DNA from: Fonsecaea monophora
Lineage: Eukaryota > Ascomycota > Eurotiomycetes > Chaetothyriales > Herpotrichiellaceae
NCBI RefSeq assembly: GCF_001642475.1
Contig: NW_019173937.1
Location: 1-64,000 of the forward strand
Length of the DNA: 64,000 bases
Reading direction: 5' to 3'
Under the pieces are notes generated by a model. The model did not search any database. It had not been told where the DNA came from and saw only the letters and a program-made list of their open reading frames with translations. Position numbers and translations under genes: made by a program. Positions 54,213 through 64,000 of the stretch are shown in pieces (within the stretch, counting starts at the first letter, position 1; each line of letters opens with the position of its first letter).

Positions 54213-55858
54213 CTACAATCTGTTCTTCTTGTTCTTGCCCTCTCGCCTGACAAAGTTGAGTCTTGGGTTGTAGAATGGTCGTACGGACCCTCGCGCCCTC
54301 GGTTGCAGGTCTTCATGAGGATTGGTGGGTGTAAACTCGCATCTTGTTCAGCACGCGCTCTGCGCAGACTACATGTTCTGGAAGAATTGTGACTCACCTC
54401 GAAAGTCTTGATGAGCCGCGCGATGGCCTTCTTCATTTCAATCATTGCCAGATTGCGCCCTATGCAGATCCGCCGCCCCGCGCTGAAGCTGAGATCTGCG
54501 TGGTCCCTTCGCCTGAGTTCCTCGTCGCTGATCCCGATCCAGCGTTCTGGTAGAAATTGCTCAGGATCAGGCCCGTATATCTCAGTATCTCTGTTCAGGA
54601 CGGCCGTGCTGACTGACACATTAGTGCCACCAGGGATCCAGACGCCGTCGATGGTCGCGCCGGGGTTCGGAACGGTTCGTTCCAGCATGGTCGTCCTGGC
54701 TCGGTTTGCCCTGAGAGACTCACGAATCACGCTATCTAGGTAAGGGAGGCCCTGCACCTCAGAAAACTGTGGCACGTCACTCAGCGCCGCCGAGAGGATT
54801 TCTGCCTCCAACTTGGCCATTTTCTCGGGGTGCTGCAACAGGGTGACGAGGATGGCTGCCGTTGTCTGTCCAGTAGTCTCGCTGCCAGCATGCATGGTCG
54901 ACACAAGGAAACCTACCACATCATTCGTTTTGACTAACTCCGGAGCTCTTCTGCTGGCTGCCAGGTATTTCCCTAGGAGGTCGACTTGATTTTCCAGCTG
55001 TTTCTCTTCGCGCAGTCGCTTCTGCAACCTCTGGGCCGCCAGCGCACCCAGCATCGAAGACGTTTCCAATCTTTGCATGATGGGATTCTTGAACAGCCAC
55101 CGCTCCAATGTCGGTATGGCTGCCCAGAAATGCCAATGAGTGATGCGGTCGGCCGCGCCTCCGATGGTGTTTCCAAAGTCCTGCTGGTGACTCAAAAAGG
55201 CTTGGTCTTCTGTCAAGGCGATGCGCGAGATGCTGTCAAAAGCCCAATACCCCATTGTGGTGCCGATGGCGATGTTGGTCTTGGTTTTGTCGAGATAACT
55301 CACTAACGAGGAGATTGTATGGTCGAGCTCCGCCTCCTGTCGCAGAAAGGAGCTCATGGTGAAATTGCCCAACAGGAGACGCTTGACGGCACTCATTCGT
55401 TTTTCGTCCAGAATGCTGACAAAAGAAGTGATTTCACGACCCCGGATCATAACTCGAAGTGGCAGATAGAATGAGGACTGGTCAAAATGTCGAGTGAGCC
55501 CCTTGGAAGGATGTCTGACTGACATGGTTTTGGATGGGATCAATCATACCTTTGGCATGACATCAGTTGTCCTGTATATCACAGGAACGGCTGACGGTTT
55601 GCTGAAGATTACGCGGTTCGGACCTAACCTAACAACCGGCCCATACTTGTCGTGGAGCTCTGTGGTGAGTTGAGCAAAGTTCGTTCCTGTCCAGAATCTA
55701 TAGACGAACCAGAAGTCCGTCAAGGCTGCGAGGAAAGGGCCTGGAACGTGGCGAAGACGGAGATATCGTCTGAGGAAGAAAGCGACAGTCCAAAAGGACA
55801 GGGCAAGGGCAGTGGAAGCCCAGAACTGGCTCATGATGAAGTCTAGGACGTGCATCAT
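54213..55858 (-). CDS. Cytochrome P450 monooxygenase (class E, microsomal)
   Basis: Three exons: 55858-55550, 55477-54398 and 54335-54213, with introns of 72 and 62 nt. The product is 503 aa. An N-terminal membrane anchor ('FWASTALALSFWTVAFFL') precedes the proline hinge 'RHVPGPFLAALT'. The I-helix oxygen motif is 'AGSETTGQTTA', the ExxR is 'ESLRA', and the heme-Cys loop is 'FSAGRRICIGRNLAMIE'. The last exon was chosen because it alone gives a normal P450 end ('RPFYNPRLNFVRRE'). It needs an NADPH P450 reductase. Neighbours are housekeeping genes, so it looks like a stand-alone P450, not part of a biosynthetic cluster; substrate unknown. Confidence 0.88.
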
Positions 55859-56944
55859 CTCGACAAGTCCTGTGTGGGACCAAATACTGATTTCGTCCCT
55901 GAGGCTGGCAGAAACACTACCACTACGAGGCAGGATAGGTACGAGGCATTGTTTATATATCGACGTGATATCTGTTCACTCCATAGATCGGCGAAACCAG
56001 ACTCAGACTCGCCAGGACCAATTCCGTCTGAAATGAAAGTCAGGCATATCATAAGCATGATATTCTCAGATTCAAGGAGTGTTCAGGATCAGCAGCCCGC
56101 AGTGCTGTAGCCTCATCTGTAAGCATACACCCGGGACCCTGTTCTCCACACTACACCACTTGAGATGGCCACGACCTTTGGTGGTTCGGCGGGGTTCCGT
56201 GTCCACCAGAGCTGACAAGCCTCGTTTGCCAGAAGATGGGGTGCTGTGGGGATGTCAGCGTCGTTTATTTTTGGGATACAATACTGTTCGTGTATACCTG
56301 GTTCGTCCCAAGAGGGGGCTGACTAACCAGATCCCTGTCAGAGTCAATGGTTGATGGATTACTATACAGGAGATGATGCCAGGCATTATACCCAAAGTAC
56401 AAGTAATACAGGAGGCTGGATATATCTATGATCATGTTCACGTGACCATAGCCACGTGATGTTAGGTCACGTGAGTATCGACCGACTCTTTATCGGCGCC
56501 CAGTTCTCTCAACCCTCCCCAAGGAGCCAATCCCTCGTATTCTTCGGCTAATTCATTTCCATTCCCGTTCCCATTGATAACATCTTCCCAAGAGAAACTT
56601 TCTTTCCCCCCCAGCCAGCCAGTGGCGTGAGGAGTTTCTCTTACCCAGATATCAACATATCCAGCCAACCAACCACCCTTGACACCTCAAGTAATTCTAG
56701 ATCCCAAGGGTTGAAAGTTCACGCTGCAAAGGACTCGAAAAATGTTGATCACGCCACGTTCAAATACATCCGAGGGGCGAACGCTCTTCCCGCGTTTGCC
56801 GTGTTTTTAAAAGATACATATATACAAATAGCTATCCAACTTTACTTTTCGGTCCTCAAAAAGGGGGTGTTTCTTGACCCTTTGCTTTCCCTTCCCGGTT
56901 TCACCTCCTCTAAAAGCCCAATAACTTGTTGTTGATCGCTCATC
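55859..56944. other. Divergent intergenic region, no gene seen
   Basis: 1.1 kb between the P450 start and the small mitochondrial-type gene. It contains the triple CACGTG cluster described separately. Confidence 0.5.
56440..56474. promoter_or_regulatory. Three CACGTG E-boxes in 35 bp
   Basis: Perfect CACGTG at 56440-56445, 56454-56459 and 56469-56474 (start-to-start spacing 14 and 15 bp), about 470-505 bp before the 56945 gene and 580 bp from the P450 start. CACGTG is bound by fungal bHLH factors (Cbf1- and SREBP-like types). The regular spacing is unlikely by chance. Confidence 0.6.
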
Positions 56945-57483
56945 ATGAAGCCCACCTCTGCCGCCGTCCTCCACCAGATTGCAAAGCCACGGCTCGTGGT
57001 CCCTCTGGGGGGAATCAGACAATACACGGCCACCAGGGTGACGCTGCTACCCACGGCCCTGGCCCGCGCGGAAAGAGCCTCGGACCTCAAGGCGCATCCG
57101 GAGAGCGCGCTCACGCAGGAGAAGCTGCCTGACAAGAAAGGGAACCGGCACTGGTCCGAGGAGAATGCCACCCTGAGCGAAGCCGACGTAAGTTCCAAGT
57201 TCAAGTTCAAGTTCGACGTCAAGTCAGGCCAGGTCAGGTCTCGAAGGGTTTACACATCCAATCATCACCACTTTTCTTCCCCATCTTGAAATCGAGCCGG
57301 ATTTGCAATGCATGAATGATAGAGAACCTGGGGAAATGGCGCAGAAACTCTCGCACCAACCCACGCCACCCACCCAGCCTACCAGCCTACCAGCCAACTG
57401 ACCGTCTCGCACAGATCAAAGCGGACCGCGAAGCCGAAGAGGCGAAATCATCAGCCACCAAGACTCAAGACAAGAAGGCGTAA
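56945..57483 (+). CDS. Small conserved-type protein, probably mitochondrial
   Basis: Two exons: 56945-57187 and 57415-57483, with a 227-nt intron (GTAAGT...ACAG). The product is 103 aa. The N-terminal about 40 residues are Arg/Ala/Thr-rich without acidic residues ('MKPTSAAVLHQIAKPRLVV'), as in a mitochondrial presequence. The rest is charged and hydrophilic ('LPDKKGNRHWSEENATLSEA', ending in Lys-rich 'TKTQDKKA'). I do not recognise the family. The short second exon follows clear splice sites, and Glu/Lys-rich character continues across the junction, supporting the model. Confidence 0.65.
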
Positions 57484-58053
57484 AATGCCACCGCTCCTTC
57501 GATAATCGTGGCGCGAGGTCTGTCGCGTATTGTCACGATGGGCATGTCGAGGAAACGAGAACCTGCTGCCCATATTTTCACCCCGGGGTTGTTCGGGGGT
57601 CCACTACCATATCCCGGGATTTCTGGGATGGAGTCTACCATCGTTCCACGGCGGATGGACAACGTACGGGCGTGTATATAAGGCGGGATTTACCAGTGAT
57701 CACCAGTGACAGGGAAAATCGGCATCCATTACTGTCCTCCATAGCCAAATCCGTTTCGCCCAGATTGTGAACACAAAATTAACTATGGGTCCAAACCTCT
57801 CTTCTTCTCGGATCTCCTCCCTTCCTTCTCTTCTTGCTGGCAGTGACAATGGCAATGATCTTTGGATGATGATGATTATTCTTGATTGATCTTCCTGACA
57901 AACGCGGATTTTTCGTTGTATTAATCAACAGATTCATCTACCGCTTGCTCTGTCTATATTGAAACGGGACTCTGCGTGATGAAAAAAACCCCACTACCCA
58001 AACACCACGTCAGACGACGATTGACATTGAACACACTGGACCAGTCAGTGTTT
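57484..58053. other. Intergenic between convergent genes, no gene
   Basis: 570 bp holding two 3' ends. No recognisable structure. Confidence 0.5.
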
Positions 58054-59937
58054 TTATGCAAACCAGTAGACCTCGCCCAGCACAATGGCGCTGGACACGA
58101 CAATCTGCATCAGCAGCGGCAGCATGTTCACGCGGGCAAACTTCCACTGACTCACGCGCACGCCCTTGTGGGCGAGAAGGCCCCTCCACAGCAGGCCGGC
58201 CAGGGAGCCGGCGAACGTGTAGCTGAACGCGCCGATGTTGCTGCCCATGGCGACGCTGTAGATGGCGGCGGGCAGGACGCGCGGGTCGCGCTGTACGTTT
58301 GCGGACCGCGCGAACTGCGCATCGCGGAGGATCTCGACCAGGATGATGGTCGCCCCAATGTTCGTCCCAGCCAGCGGACACAGGAAGGCCGCGCTGATGA
58401 AGCCGAAGAAGAAGACGGTCGCGGCGGGCGAAGTGCATGCCCGCGCGAACCCGATCGCGAAGACGCGGATCCAGCCGCGCTGGGAGAGGCCGCGGACGAG
58501 GATGAACTCGGCCATGGCGAAAGGCAGGAGCGGGATCGGGAGCAGCGAGACGGTGTGCGCTGTGGAGGGGAAGCGTGACGACAGCGCGCGAAGGAGAGAG
58601 GTAAGTGATGTGTGATCGTCCTTGGTGCTGGGGTCCGGAGGGGCCACAGATTCCTTGTTGTGTCGAGACCTTGCACAAAGGGGAAGAGAAAGGGGTCGAG
58701 GAGGAGTAGATTCAGTACACCGGGTATTGTCTTTGGCTCGGGTGTCTCCCGTGTCTTTTGCCAGGATCGGTGGCGATGGTGATGAGGACCCAGACGGCTT
58801 GGGTGACGGGTACCCCCCGTTCTCTAGGACAGGAGGCTCCTCCAATTGATCGCCTGCCGAGACGTGGATTTGGATTGGCCCTGATCTTCTGTCCTCCATC
58901 TCCGACATCTCTGCCGCGGAATCTCGCGATTGCTGTCGCACAATTTCCCGACCAACCTCGGGGTGAAGCCAGTCGCTTACAACATTGAAGAGGAATGCCA
59001 ACACACCGGTGGGCGCCGTCACCATCCAGACCTCCACCGCATGTCCTGGCACGAAGCTCGTACCGACGAGCACCGACACGGTGACCAGCATCAACGCGCT
59101 AAGGAAGAATGCACCTGTGCGGTCACGGAGTTTGCTCCACGGGTCGTCCGTCAAGGGTGTCAGCGTTTTGGGGATCCTCTTCCAGAACATGCCGAGAAGA
59201 ATGGGATAGTTCAAGGCCGCCGGAATCAGAGAGGGAAGAACGGTCCACTTGGTAAAGTCGGTCAAGTAGTTGAGTCCAAAACTACCTGTGATGAGAATGT
59301 TGGTCGGGTTGCTGCTCACCAGCACCGCGGAGGCAGTGTTTGCAGCCATGAACTCGGCAAACACCCAGGCTGTCGGATCAAGGCCCGTATGCTGGCTCAG
59401 ATATGCCAAGAACGGTGTACCGGAGAGAATGAGCGGATCATTGCCCACGACACATGCCGTGAGTAGAAAGAAGGCGTACAAATAAGTGAACAGCAATCGG
59501 CCAGAGCTGCCACCGCGTTTAGAGACATAGAATGCAGTGGCCTCGAGGGCACCAGTACCGTCAAGGGCGATAGAGATGTAGGCGAGGGAAATGAAGAGAA
59601 CAAGAACGTCATATGGTTTGACCGTCTCGTCTCCCACAATACCAAGTCTGATCGTAGAGCCATGAATAGTTGTTGTCGCAAGGAGCAGAACGACGGCGAG
59701 GACGGGGGCTGTCGTGAGAGACAAATGGACATGAAGTTGGCGACTAGACAGGCTTCTGTGCTCACTCAGTCTGATGACCCTTGTATTCACAAGCGTGGAG
59801 AGAAGAAGCTGTTGCAGGGGTGCCGGTAGCGGAATCTTGATCGGCCAGATAACCAAGATGGAGACGACGCAGAAGACAGCGAGGATGAAGCCGGAGTGGC
59901 CGTTGAGAGAGTCTGGTTGGCCATCGGTGCTGGACAT
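58054..59937 (-). CDS. CitT/ArsB-type ion transporter (membrane carboxylate or arsenite/silicon-type permease)
   Basis: Single exon, 627 aa from MSSTDGQPDSLN at 59937; the frame is open to 60117, which would add 60 residues without membrane character. About ten or more membrane segments occur in two blocks, split by a long cytosolic loop (about residues 360-480) rich in Ser/Pro ('SPKPSGSSSPSPPILAKDTG'). Repeat-like motifs 'VVGNDPLILSGTPFLAYLS' and 'AVLVSSNPTNILITGSFGLN' in the first half are paired with 'FLCPLAGTNIGATIILVEIL' and 'AIYSVAMGSNIGAFSYTFAG' in the second, as in two-fold-repeat ion-transporter-superfamily proteins. Substrate cannot be told from sequence. Confidence 0.75.
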   Translation of the reverse strand: MSSTDGQPDSLNGHSGFILAVFCVVSILVIWPIKIPLPAPLQQLLLSTLVNTRVIRLSEHRSLSSRQLHVHLSLTTAPVLAVVLLLATTTIHGSTIRLGIVGDETVKPYDVLVLFISLAYISIALDGTGALEATAFYVSKRGGSSGRLLFTYLYAFFLLTACVVGNDPLILSGTPFLAYLSQHTGLDPTAWVFAEFMAANTASAVLVSSNPTNILITGSFGLNYLTDFTKWTVLPSLIPAALNYPILLGMFWKRIPKTLTPLTDDPWSKLRDRTGAFFLSALMLVTVSVLVGTSFVPGHAVEVWMVTAPTGVLAFLFNVVSDWLHPEVGREIVRQQSRDSAAEMSEMEDRRSGPIQIHVSAGDQLEEPPVLENGGYPSPKPSGSSSPSPPILAKDTGDTRAKDNTRCTESTPPRPLSLPLCARSRHNKESVAPPDPSTKDDHTSLTSLLRALSSRFPSTAHTVSLLPIPLLPFAMAEFILVRGLSQRGWIRVFAIGFARACTSPAATVFFFGFISAAFLCPLAGTNIGATIILVEILRDAQFARSANVQRDPRVLPAAIYSVAMGSNIGAFSYTFAGSLAGLLWRGLLAHKGVRVSQWKFARVNMLPLLMQIVVSSAIVLGEVYWFA

Positions 59938-60194
59938 GCCCCTTTCGAAGTGATGAAAGCAGATCTCCGGACGACGCTTGTCACTTCCATATCGACCAAG
60001 TACAACACTGATGGGGCATAAGGACTTGAGATATAAGGTCGGGGAGGGTGTTGGAGAAGCAGCCGAGAATGACGTCGACAGTCCCGCCCTTGGCATCTCT
60101 TGGCAATATCGTGGCATCTGTTCAACGTTCGATCTACTGTACCGAGTCCCTGTAACGGCTTTACTTCTATCAAGTCGCCCCTTCCGTACCCATC

Positions 60195-60578
60195 ATGGCT
60201 GTAACCTTCCGCACCCTGCACGCGCCTGTTCTGCTCGTCGCGACCTGCCTCACCTTTGGCGGCATGATACCCTTTTGGAACCCGCACGGAGCCATTCTCG
60301 AGTTCGGACTTCCTGAGCGTGTGGCCGTGTCAGAACCCGCCCAGGCGAGCTTCGTCATCAGTGGAGCACGTGTGTCGGCCCTAGGAATGGCAATCTGGGC
60401 ATTTTATCTTCAAGGCAAGCTGGCGGCGGTAGACACCATCTTAGCGTTGCTCTTCTATGTCGGCGCCGTTGATGCCTACGTGTGCTGGCAACAAGGCGTG
60501 CCTATGAGCGCCATCTTCAGAGCGGTTTCGGGCATTGTTATAGGAGGCTGGGGAATGCTAGGCTTGACCGCCCGGTAG
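60195..60578 (+). CDS. DUF4267-type small membrane protein
   Basis: Single exon, 127 aa, with four predicted membrane segments ('APVLLVATCLTFGGMIPFW', 'GARVSALGMAIWAFYL', 'VDTILALLFYVGAVDAYVCW', 'SGIVIGGWGMLGL'). Length and segment order match the fungal DUF4267 family of unknown function. It is divergent from the transporter gene with about 257 bp between starts, so shared control is possible. Confidence 0.75.
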   Translation: MAVTFRTLHAPVLLVATCLTFGGMIPFWNPHGAILEFGLPERVAVSEPAQASFVISGARVSALGMAIWAFYLQGKLAAVDTILALLFYVGAVDAYVCWQQGVPMSAIFRAVSGIVIGGWGMLGLTAR

Positions 60579-61087
60579 AGCGCAGAAAACGTCCCAACAT
60601 GTCCTTGCTATGGGTTTCAAACAGAGGACTATCCAAACGACAGCCTGCATACCCTATCTGCACTCACTGTAGGCTACGTCCACGCCCTTATTCACGGCGG
60701 TTGCTGGCCAGCGTGGCAGATTCGACCTAAACAGAAGAAAGACATAAAGAGAGGAGAAGTATTTCCAGTATTACGTCGAGTGCAGTTGCACGCTTCTCAC
60801 TATCTCCCACCGATCCATTGCACTGCCTCTGCTCTGACTTGTCCACTTTTGCTACAAAATTGGAGAGCTCCCACCATGTGTCTGTATGCTGCCTGCAATA
60901 CGATGCCTGGGCTGTCTGCCCGTCAACTATGTTCCATCTCCCCATGCTTGAACATGTTCATCTCTCAGCTCAGTTACTCCAAGCACCCCTTCGTATTCGA
61001 ATATTCGCGAGGCGGGGTGGCCGACTTTCCCTGTTCCCAGCTTGTGCCAGTATCTACCATGTCGAGGTCGACCTTGGTCCCTGACTC
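60579..61087. other. Intergenic between convergent genes, no gene
   Basis: 509 bp of two 3' flanks. No recognisable feature. Confidence 0.5.
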
Positions 61088-62953
61088 TCAGATCTTCCTC
61101 GACTGCATACGAGCCAGTCCAGCTGCGCAGGTGTTGTTGTACCAATTCATGTTGATGCTGTCAATCCAGAACTGACTGACCTGACCTTGAACATTGGCAT
61201 AGAAGCTCAGCGTCGACATCTTGTAGAAGAGATAGTTGAACACAATCTGTGTGAGTTGGCACTTGTTGAAGTCTGGGCATGGGGGTATTCGGAAATGTTG
61301 AGTGGCTACCACCACCTCCGCCTGAGTAACATTGTCCCACTGGTACGCCGTTGCAACGAAGTCACATATCTGGCTCAAATTTCTGGAGCCGTTATCGCAT
61401 CCGACATAGGCGGAGCTGGCACTGAACCAGTAGTTGTTGTCATAATTGCGAGGGCCGGCTCCGAACGAACTCGGTGGAATGGAACCTGCGCCGGTAGAGC
61501 CACTAACAGTGTTGTTCAGATATGGAACAAACTGGGCAAGTCGATTGCCTGATTGTGGGGGAAAGGGTTCCATTGGTGGCGGCACATAAGCCCATCCGTC
61601 ACCCCAAAAGAAGTGCTCATACGGATTGAAAATAGGTGGGAAGTCTGCAGTGTTGTTGTCATTCGTGGAAAAGACGGGAAGGTCGTCAAACTGCATGTGG
61701 TCAGCAAGCCTTCAACCCAAAAATCCCCAATCGCAACCTACTCCAATCTGGAAAGGACCGGTCTGGCCACAGGCGGTTGGTGTTGCAGACGATGGTGAGG
61801 AGGAGCTGGCCAAGTTGGTGGACGTCTGGATTGTGACGGACCCTTCCGCAGAGTTTGTCGAGGTGGTGCCCGACTTGGTAATGGGACCTATGCCTGGGAT
61901 GTACGAAGGAGTCGCTGCGATTCGGTCAGCAAATCACCCAGCTCTGTGTGGCAAGAGGAACTGACTGGTTGTCTCCCACGAAGTGAAAGTCAATGTTGAC
62001 CCTCCAGCCCAATTGTTACACCACCCAACCTCTTGCCCACCTATTGTTGCAGAAATCCACACGCATGTTTGTCTCTTTTTCAAGTGATCGCTATCGGGCA
62101 AGCTCGCATCATTGCTATATGTGGAGATATCGTAGCTGTATGCTGGTGTTCCATATCCGCTCACAGGGGCCAGAGTTGTGGCGTAGACCGTGGCAACTTC
62201 TGTGACTGTGGCCGTGTACACGGGCTGAGTTGGTAGGACTTTCGTTGAAGATGTATAGGGGGTGGGAGGGCCGTAAGAGAAGTCAGTGCCAGTTGCAGGT
62301 ATTCCAGAGCTTGTGTCCGTAGGTCCGACGATGGATGAGCCGTCCGAAGTGCCATTCCAACCAGTAGAGGAACTAGAGAAGGGGACGTGAAAGGTGTTAT
62401 TGGAAGCACTGAGCTGGGCCTCCTGGTGATGAGACGTAGTAGCTGGAACAGGCCGCACAGTGACAGTAGTGATTGCCGCAACGATGGATGCTGACGGTTG
62501 ATATGTCCAATCAGTAGAGGAAGGACCCTTTGACATGTAGAAAACGGATCCGCCAGCATTGGGAACTTCGGTAGCTTCGTAGCCAGATACAATGACAGGG
62601 TCAGTGAAGGTTTGAGTGGCGGGTCTTGGTTGAGCAGAAACGGGATTCTCAATGCTCTGGATGCTGACTTGCGCAGAGTCGAGGCTAGCCATCGAGCTCG
62701 CGACCGCATTGGGATCTTGCTGAACGATAGTGACTGTTGCAGGGATCTGAACGACGGTTTGGGTGATTGTAGCGTAATTCCAGAGAGTCACGGGAGAGCA
62801 TGGTGGATTTGGCCTGCCGGACCTCAGTCAGTACATGATCAAAAACGCCAGGGAGATAAGAGTGTCTGCGTACGCTTGTCTGATGGGCAGGACACCTCCT
62901 TCACAGAACCCACAGACCGCACCCAAGAGGAGGATGGAGATTGGGAGTCTCAT
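61088..62953 (-). CDS. Large secreted Ser/Thr-rich protein with a conserved C-terminal extracellular domain
   Basis: Four exons: 62953-62874, 62813-61966, 61914-61742 and 61690-61088, with introns of 60, 51 and 51 nt. The product is 567 aa. Signal peptide 'MRLPISILLLGAVCGFCEGG'. The central about 300 residues are rich in Thr, Ser, Val and Pro (mucin-like, many potential O-glycosylation sites). The last about 200 residues form a folded domain beginning 'FDDLPVFSTND' and 'PPIFNPYEHFFWGDGWAYV', with Cys in 'AYVGCDNGSR', 'LSQICDFVATAY', 'IPPCPDFNKCQL' and 'NNTCAAGL'. This domain recurs in fungal secreted proteins of unknown function. There is no GPI signal. Cell-wall or extracellular location is inferred. 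Confidence 0.78.
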
Positions 62954-64000
62954 CGTGACAACGTGTAGTCGGTGACTTTGGTACGTGATTCCTCTTGCTG
63001 TCGAGGACGAAGTCTGATGACTTTCGAAAGAGAATGATCAGATGATGGCAAAGAGAGGAGTGATGACGAGACTGAAGAACAGTTGGAGTCACTGGTGACA
63101 AGGAACAAGTGATGGGCCGTGAGCGATGAAGGGTAGAGGCGAGAAGGGATTTAAAGGAGTGATGACCAGAGGTGAGAATGTCGATGACTCAAATGAAGGG
63201 TGAGTAGATGGTGAAAGGAGGACTGAATTGATCATGGATCGCAGTTGACGACTTTAGTGAGAGACTCTCTCTGTCTGTCTCTTTCGTCTCCCACGCTCTC
63301 CTCTCATTTCCCTCACCATTCCAGACTGACCCCTCAAGGTCACCTGTCCCTTCCGGACTTCTCATCTCTCTGCCAGACTCTGGCCACAGACACTTACTTC
63401 CTTTCACCTTTTCTGGAACCTTGTCATGAATTGGGCCATGATTCTATGCTGTGCGCGCAACCTGCGTCTTTCCGTCGATCTAGCCAGCGTGCCAACCAAC
63501 CAGCTCAGTCTGTTTCAGTGATATTTTCCTAATATCCCGTGAACTTATCCGCAAGACCACTTCAGTAAGATCACAACGGAGCAGGTCACAGCACGTGGCG
63601 GAAACATGGTGGAAGGACAGAGAACCATGCACCGTCTCGCGCAGCTGCATACTCATGCAAGTCTTTCCTGGACCTGTTACCAGCCACAGTCCTCGGCCGG
63701 ACAACATTTCAATTGCCGGCTCTATTTTGCGGGTGGATTGGTTCATCAAGAGGAGGCATAGCCGTGCAGTGGACCTATGAGATCGACATGAAGATGTTTG
63801 CTATCGGCCGGATATCTGTCAGTTCCACCTCCACAGTACTTATGCGCTCCGCCCAAGTGCGGCAGCCTCGAGGTTGGCATAAGAATATTCCTTCCAAATC
63901 CTCCGGGTACCTACAGCTGCCGACCTTCATGCCGGAAATTTGGTCACACAGAGCTCAGGATGATGAAACCCTAGACCCGGTCTTGACCTTGAACAGCCTG
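62954..64000. other. Promoter side of the secreted-protein gene; no gene seen
   Basis: 1 kb to the window end with only short frames. Pyrimidine-rich sequence at 63255-63420. Nothing specific recognised. Confidence 0.45.

Noticed and set aside
54343..54397. Alternative last intron of the P450 giving a ten-residue final exon
   Set aside because: It would end the protein right after the L-helix. The 62-nt alternative restores a normal P450 C-terminus.
58930..59466. 178-codon plus-strand frame
   Set aside because: Antisense shadow of the single-exon transporter gene; His/Arg-rich with no domain.
1..64000. tRNA, rRNA or CRISPR features
   Set aside because: No cloverleaf-like or TpsiC-box sequence, rRNA segment or regularly spaced direct-repeat array was seen by reading. 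A tRNAscan run would be needed to exclude tRNAs fully.

Overview
The window is nuclear DNA of a filamentous ascomycete (Pezizomycotina). The evidence is short spliceosomal introns (about 50-140 nt, GT-AG), a fungal 1,3-beta-glucan synthase, a GH72/X8 glucanosyltransferase, a Zn2Cys6 regulator and transposon relics carrying the CpA-to-TpA signature of repeat-induced point mutation (RIP). The class is uncertain; I cannot place it to genus. No rRNA, tRNA or CRISPR was recognised. All exon coordinates were worked out by hand from reading frames and splice consensus.

Layout. 1-2.4 kb: RIP-degraded Ty3/Gypsy element (integrase, chromodomain, polypurine tract, 3' LTR). 2.9-25.2 kb: an accessory metabolic cluster. 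It holds two paralogous crotonase-fold enzymes, a zinc alcohol dehydrogenase, an SPS19-type 2,4-dienoyl-CoA reductase, an AMP-forming acyl-CoA ligase ending in SKL, an acyl-CoA dehydrogenase, a tail-anchored ALDH3-type aldehyde dehydrogenase, an MFS transporter, a FarA/CTF1-like Zn2Cys6 factor and a frame-broken dienoyl-CoA isomerase. Together these read as a route alcohol -> aldehyde -> acid -> acyl-CoA -> (unsaturated) beta-oxidation, with its own importer or exporter and regulator. The motif CCTCGG/CCGAGG, known as the FarA/FarB/CTF1 site, lies in most of the cluster's promoters. The five CoA-handling enzymes outside the dehydrogenase all end in (K/R)L. 26.5-29.6 kb: a broken hypothetical gene, a Tad1-type LINE relic and an LTR-like repeat that also occurs inside the cluster at about 6.8 kb.

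From 29.8 kb on the content is mostly core-type: a small secreted protein, an NTF2-like protein, serine palmitoyltransferase subunit LCB1, the 1,3-beta-glucan synthase catalytic subunit FKS1, a GH72 glucanosyltransferase (which remodels the FKS1 product), the Ran-binding nuclear import factor MOG1, a SprT-type (GCNA-like) protease with SUMO-interaction motifs, a cytochrome P450, a small probably mitochondrial protein, a CitT/ArsB-type transporter divergent from a DUF4267 membrane protein, and a large Ser/Thr-rich secreted protein.

The most interesting part is the transposon-bounded catabolic cluster: a probably dedicated, FarA-like-controlled peroxisomal pathway. Its two lead crotonases lack the usual hydratase Glu pair, and two members carry single-base frameshifts (decay or assembly error).
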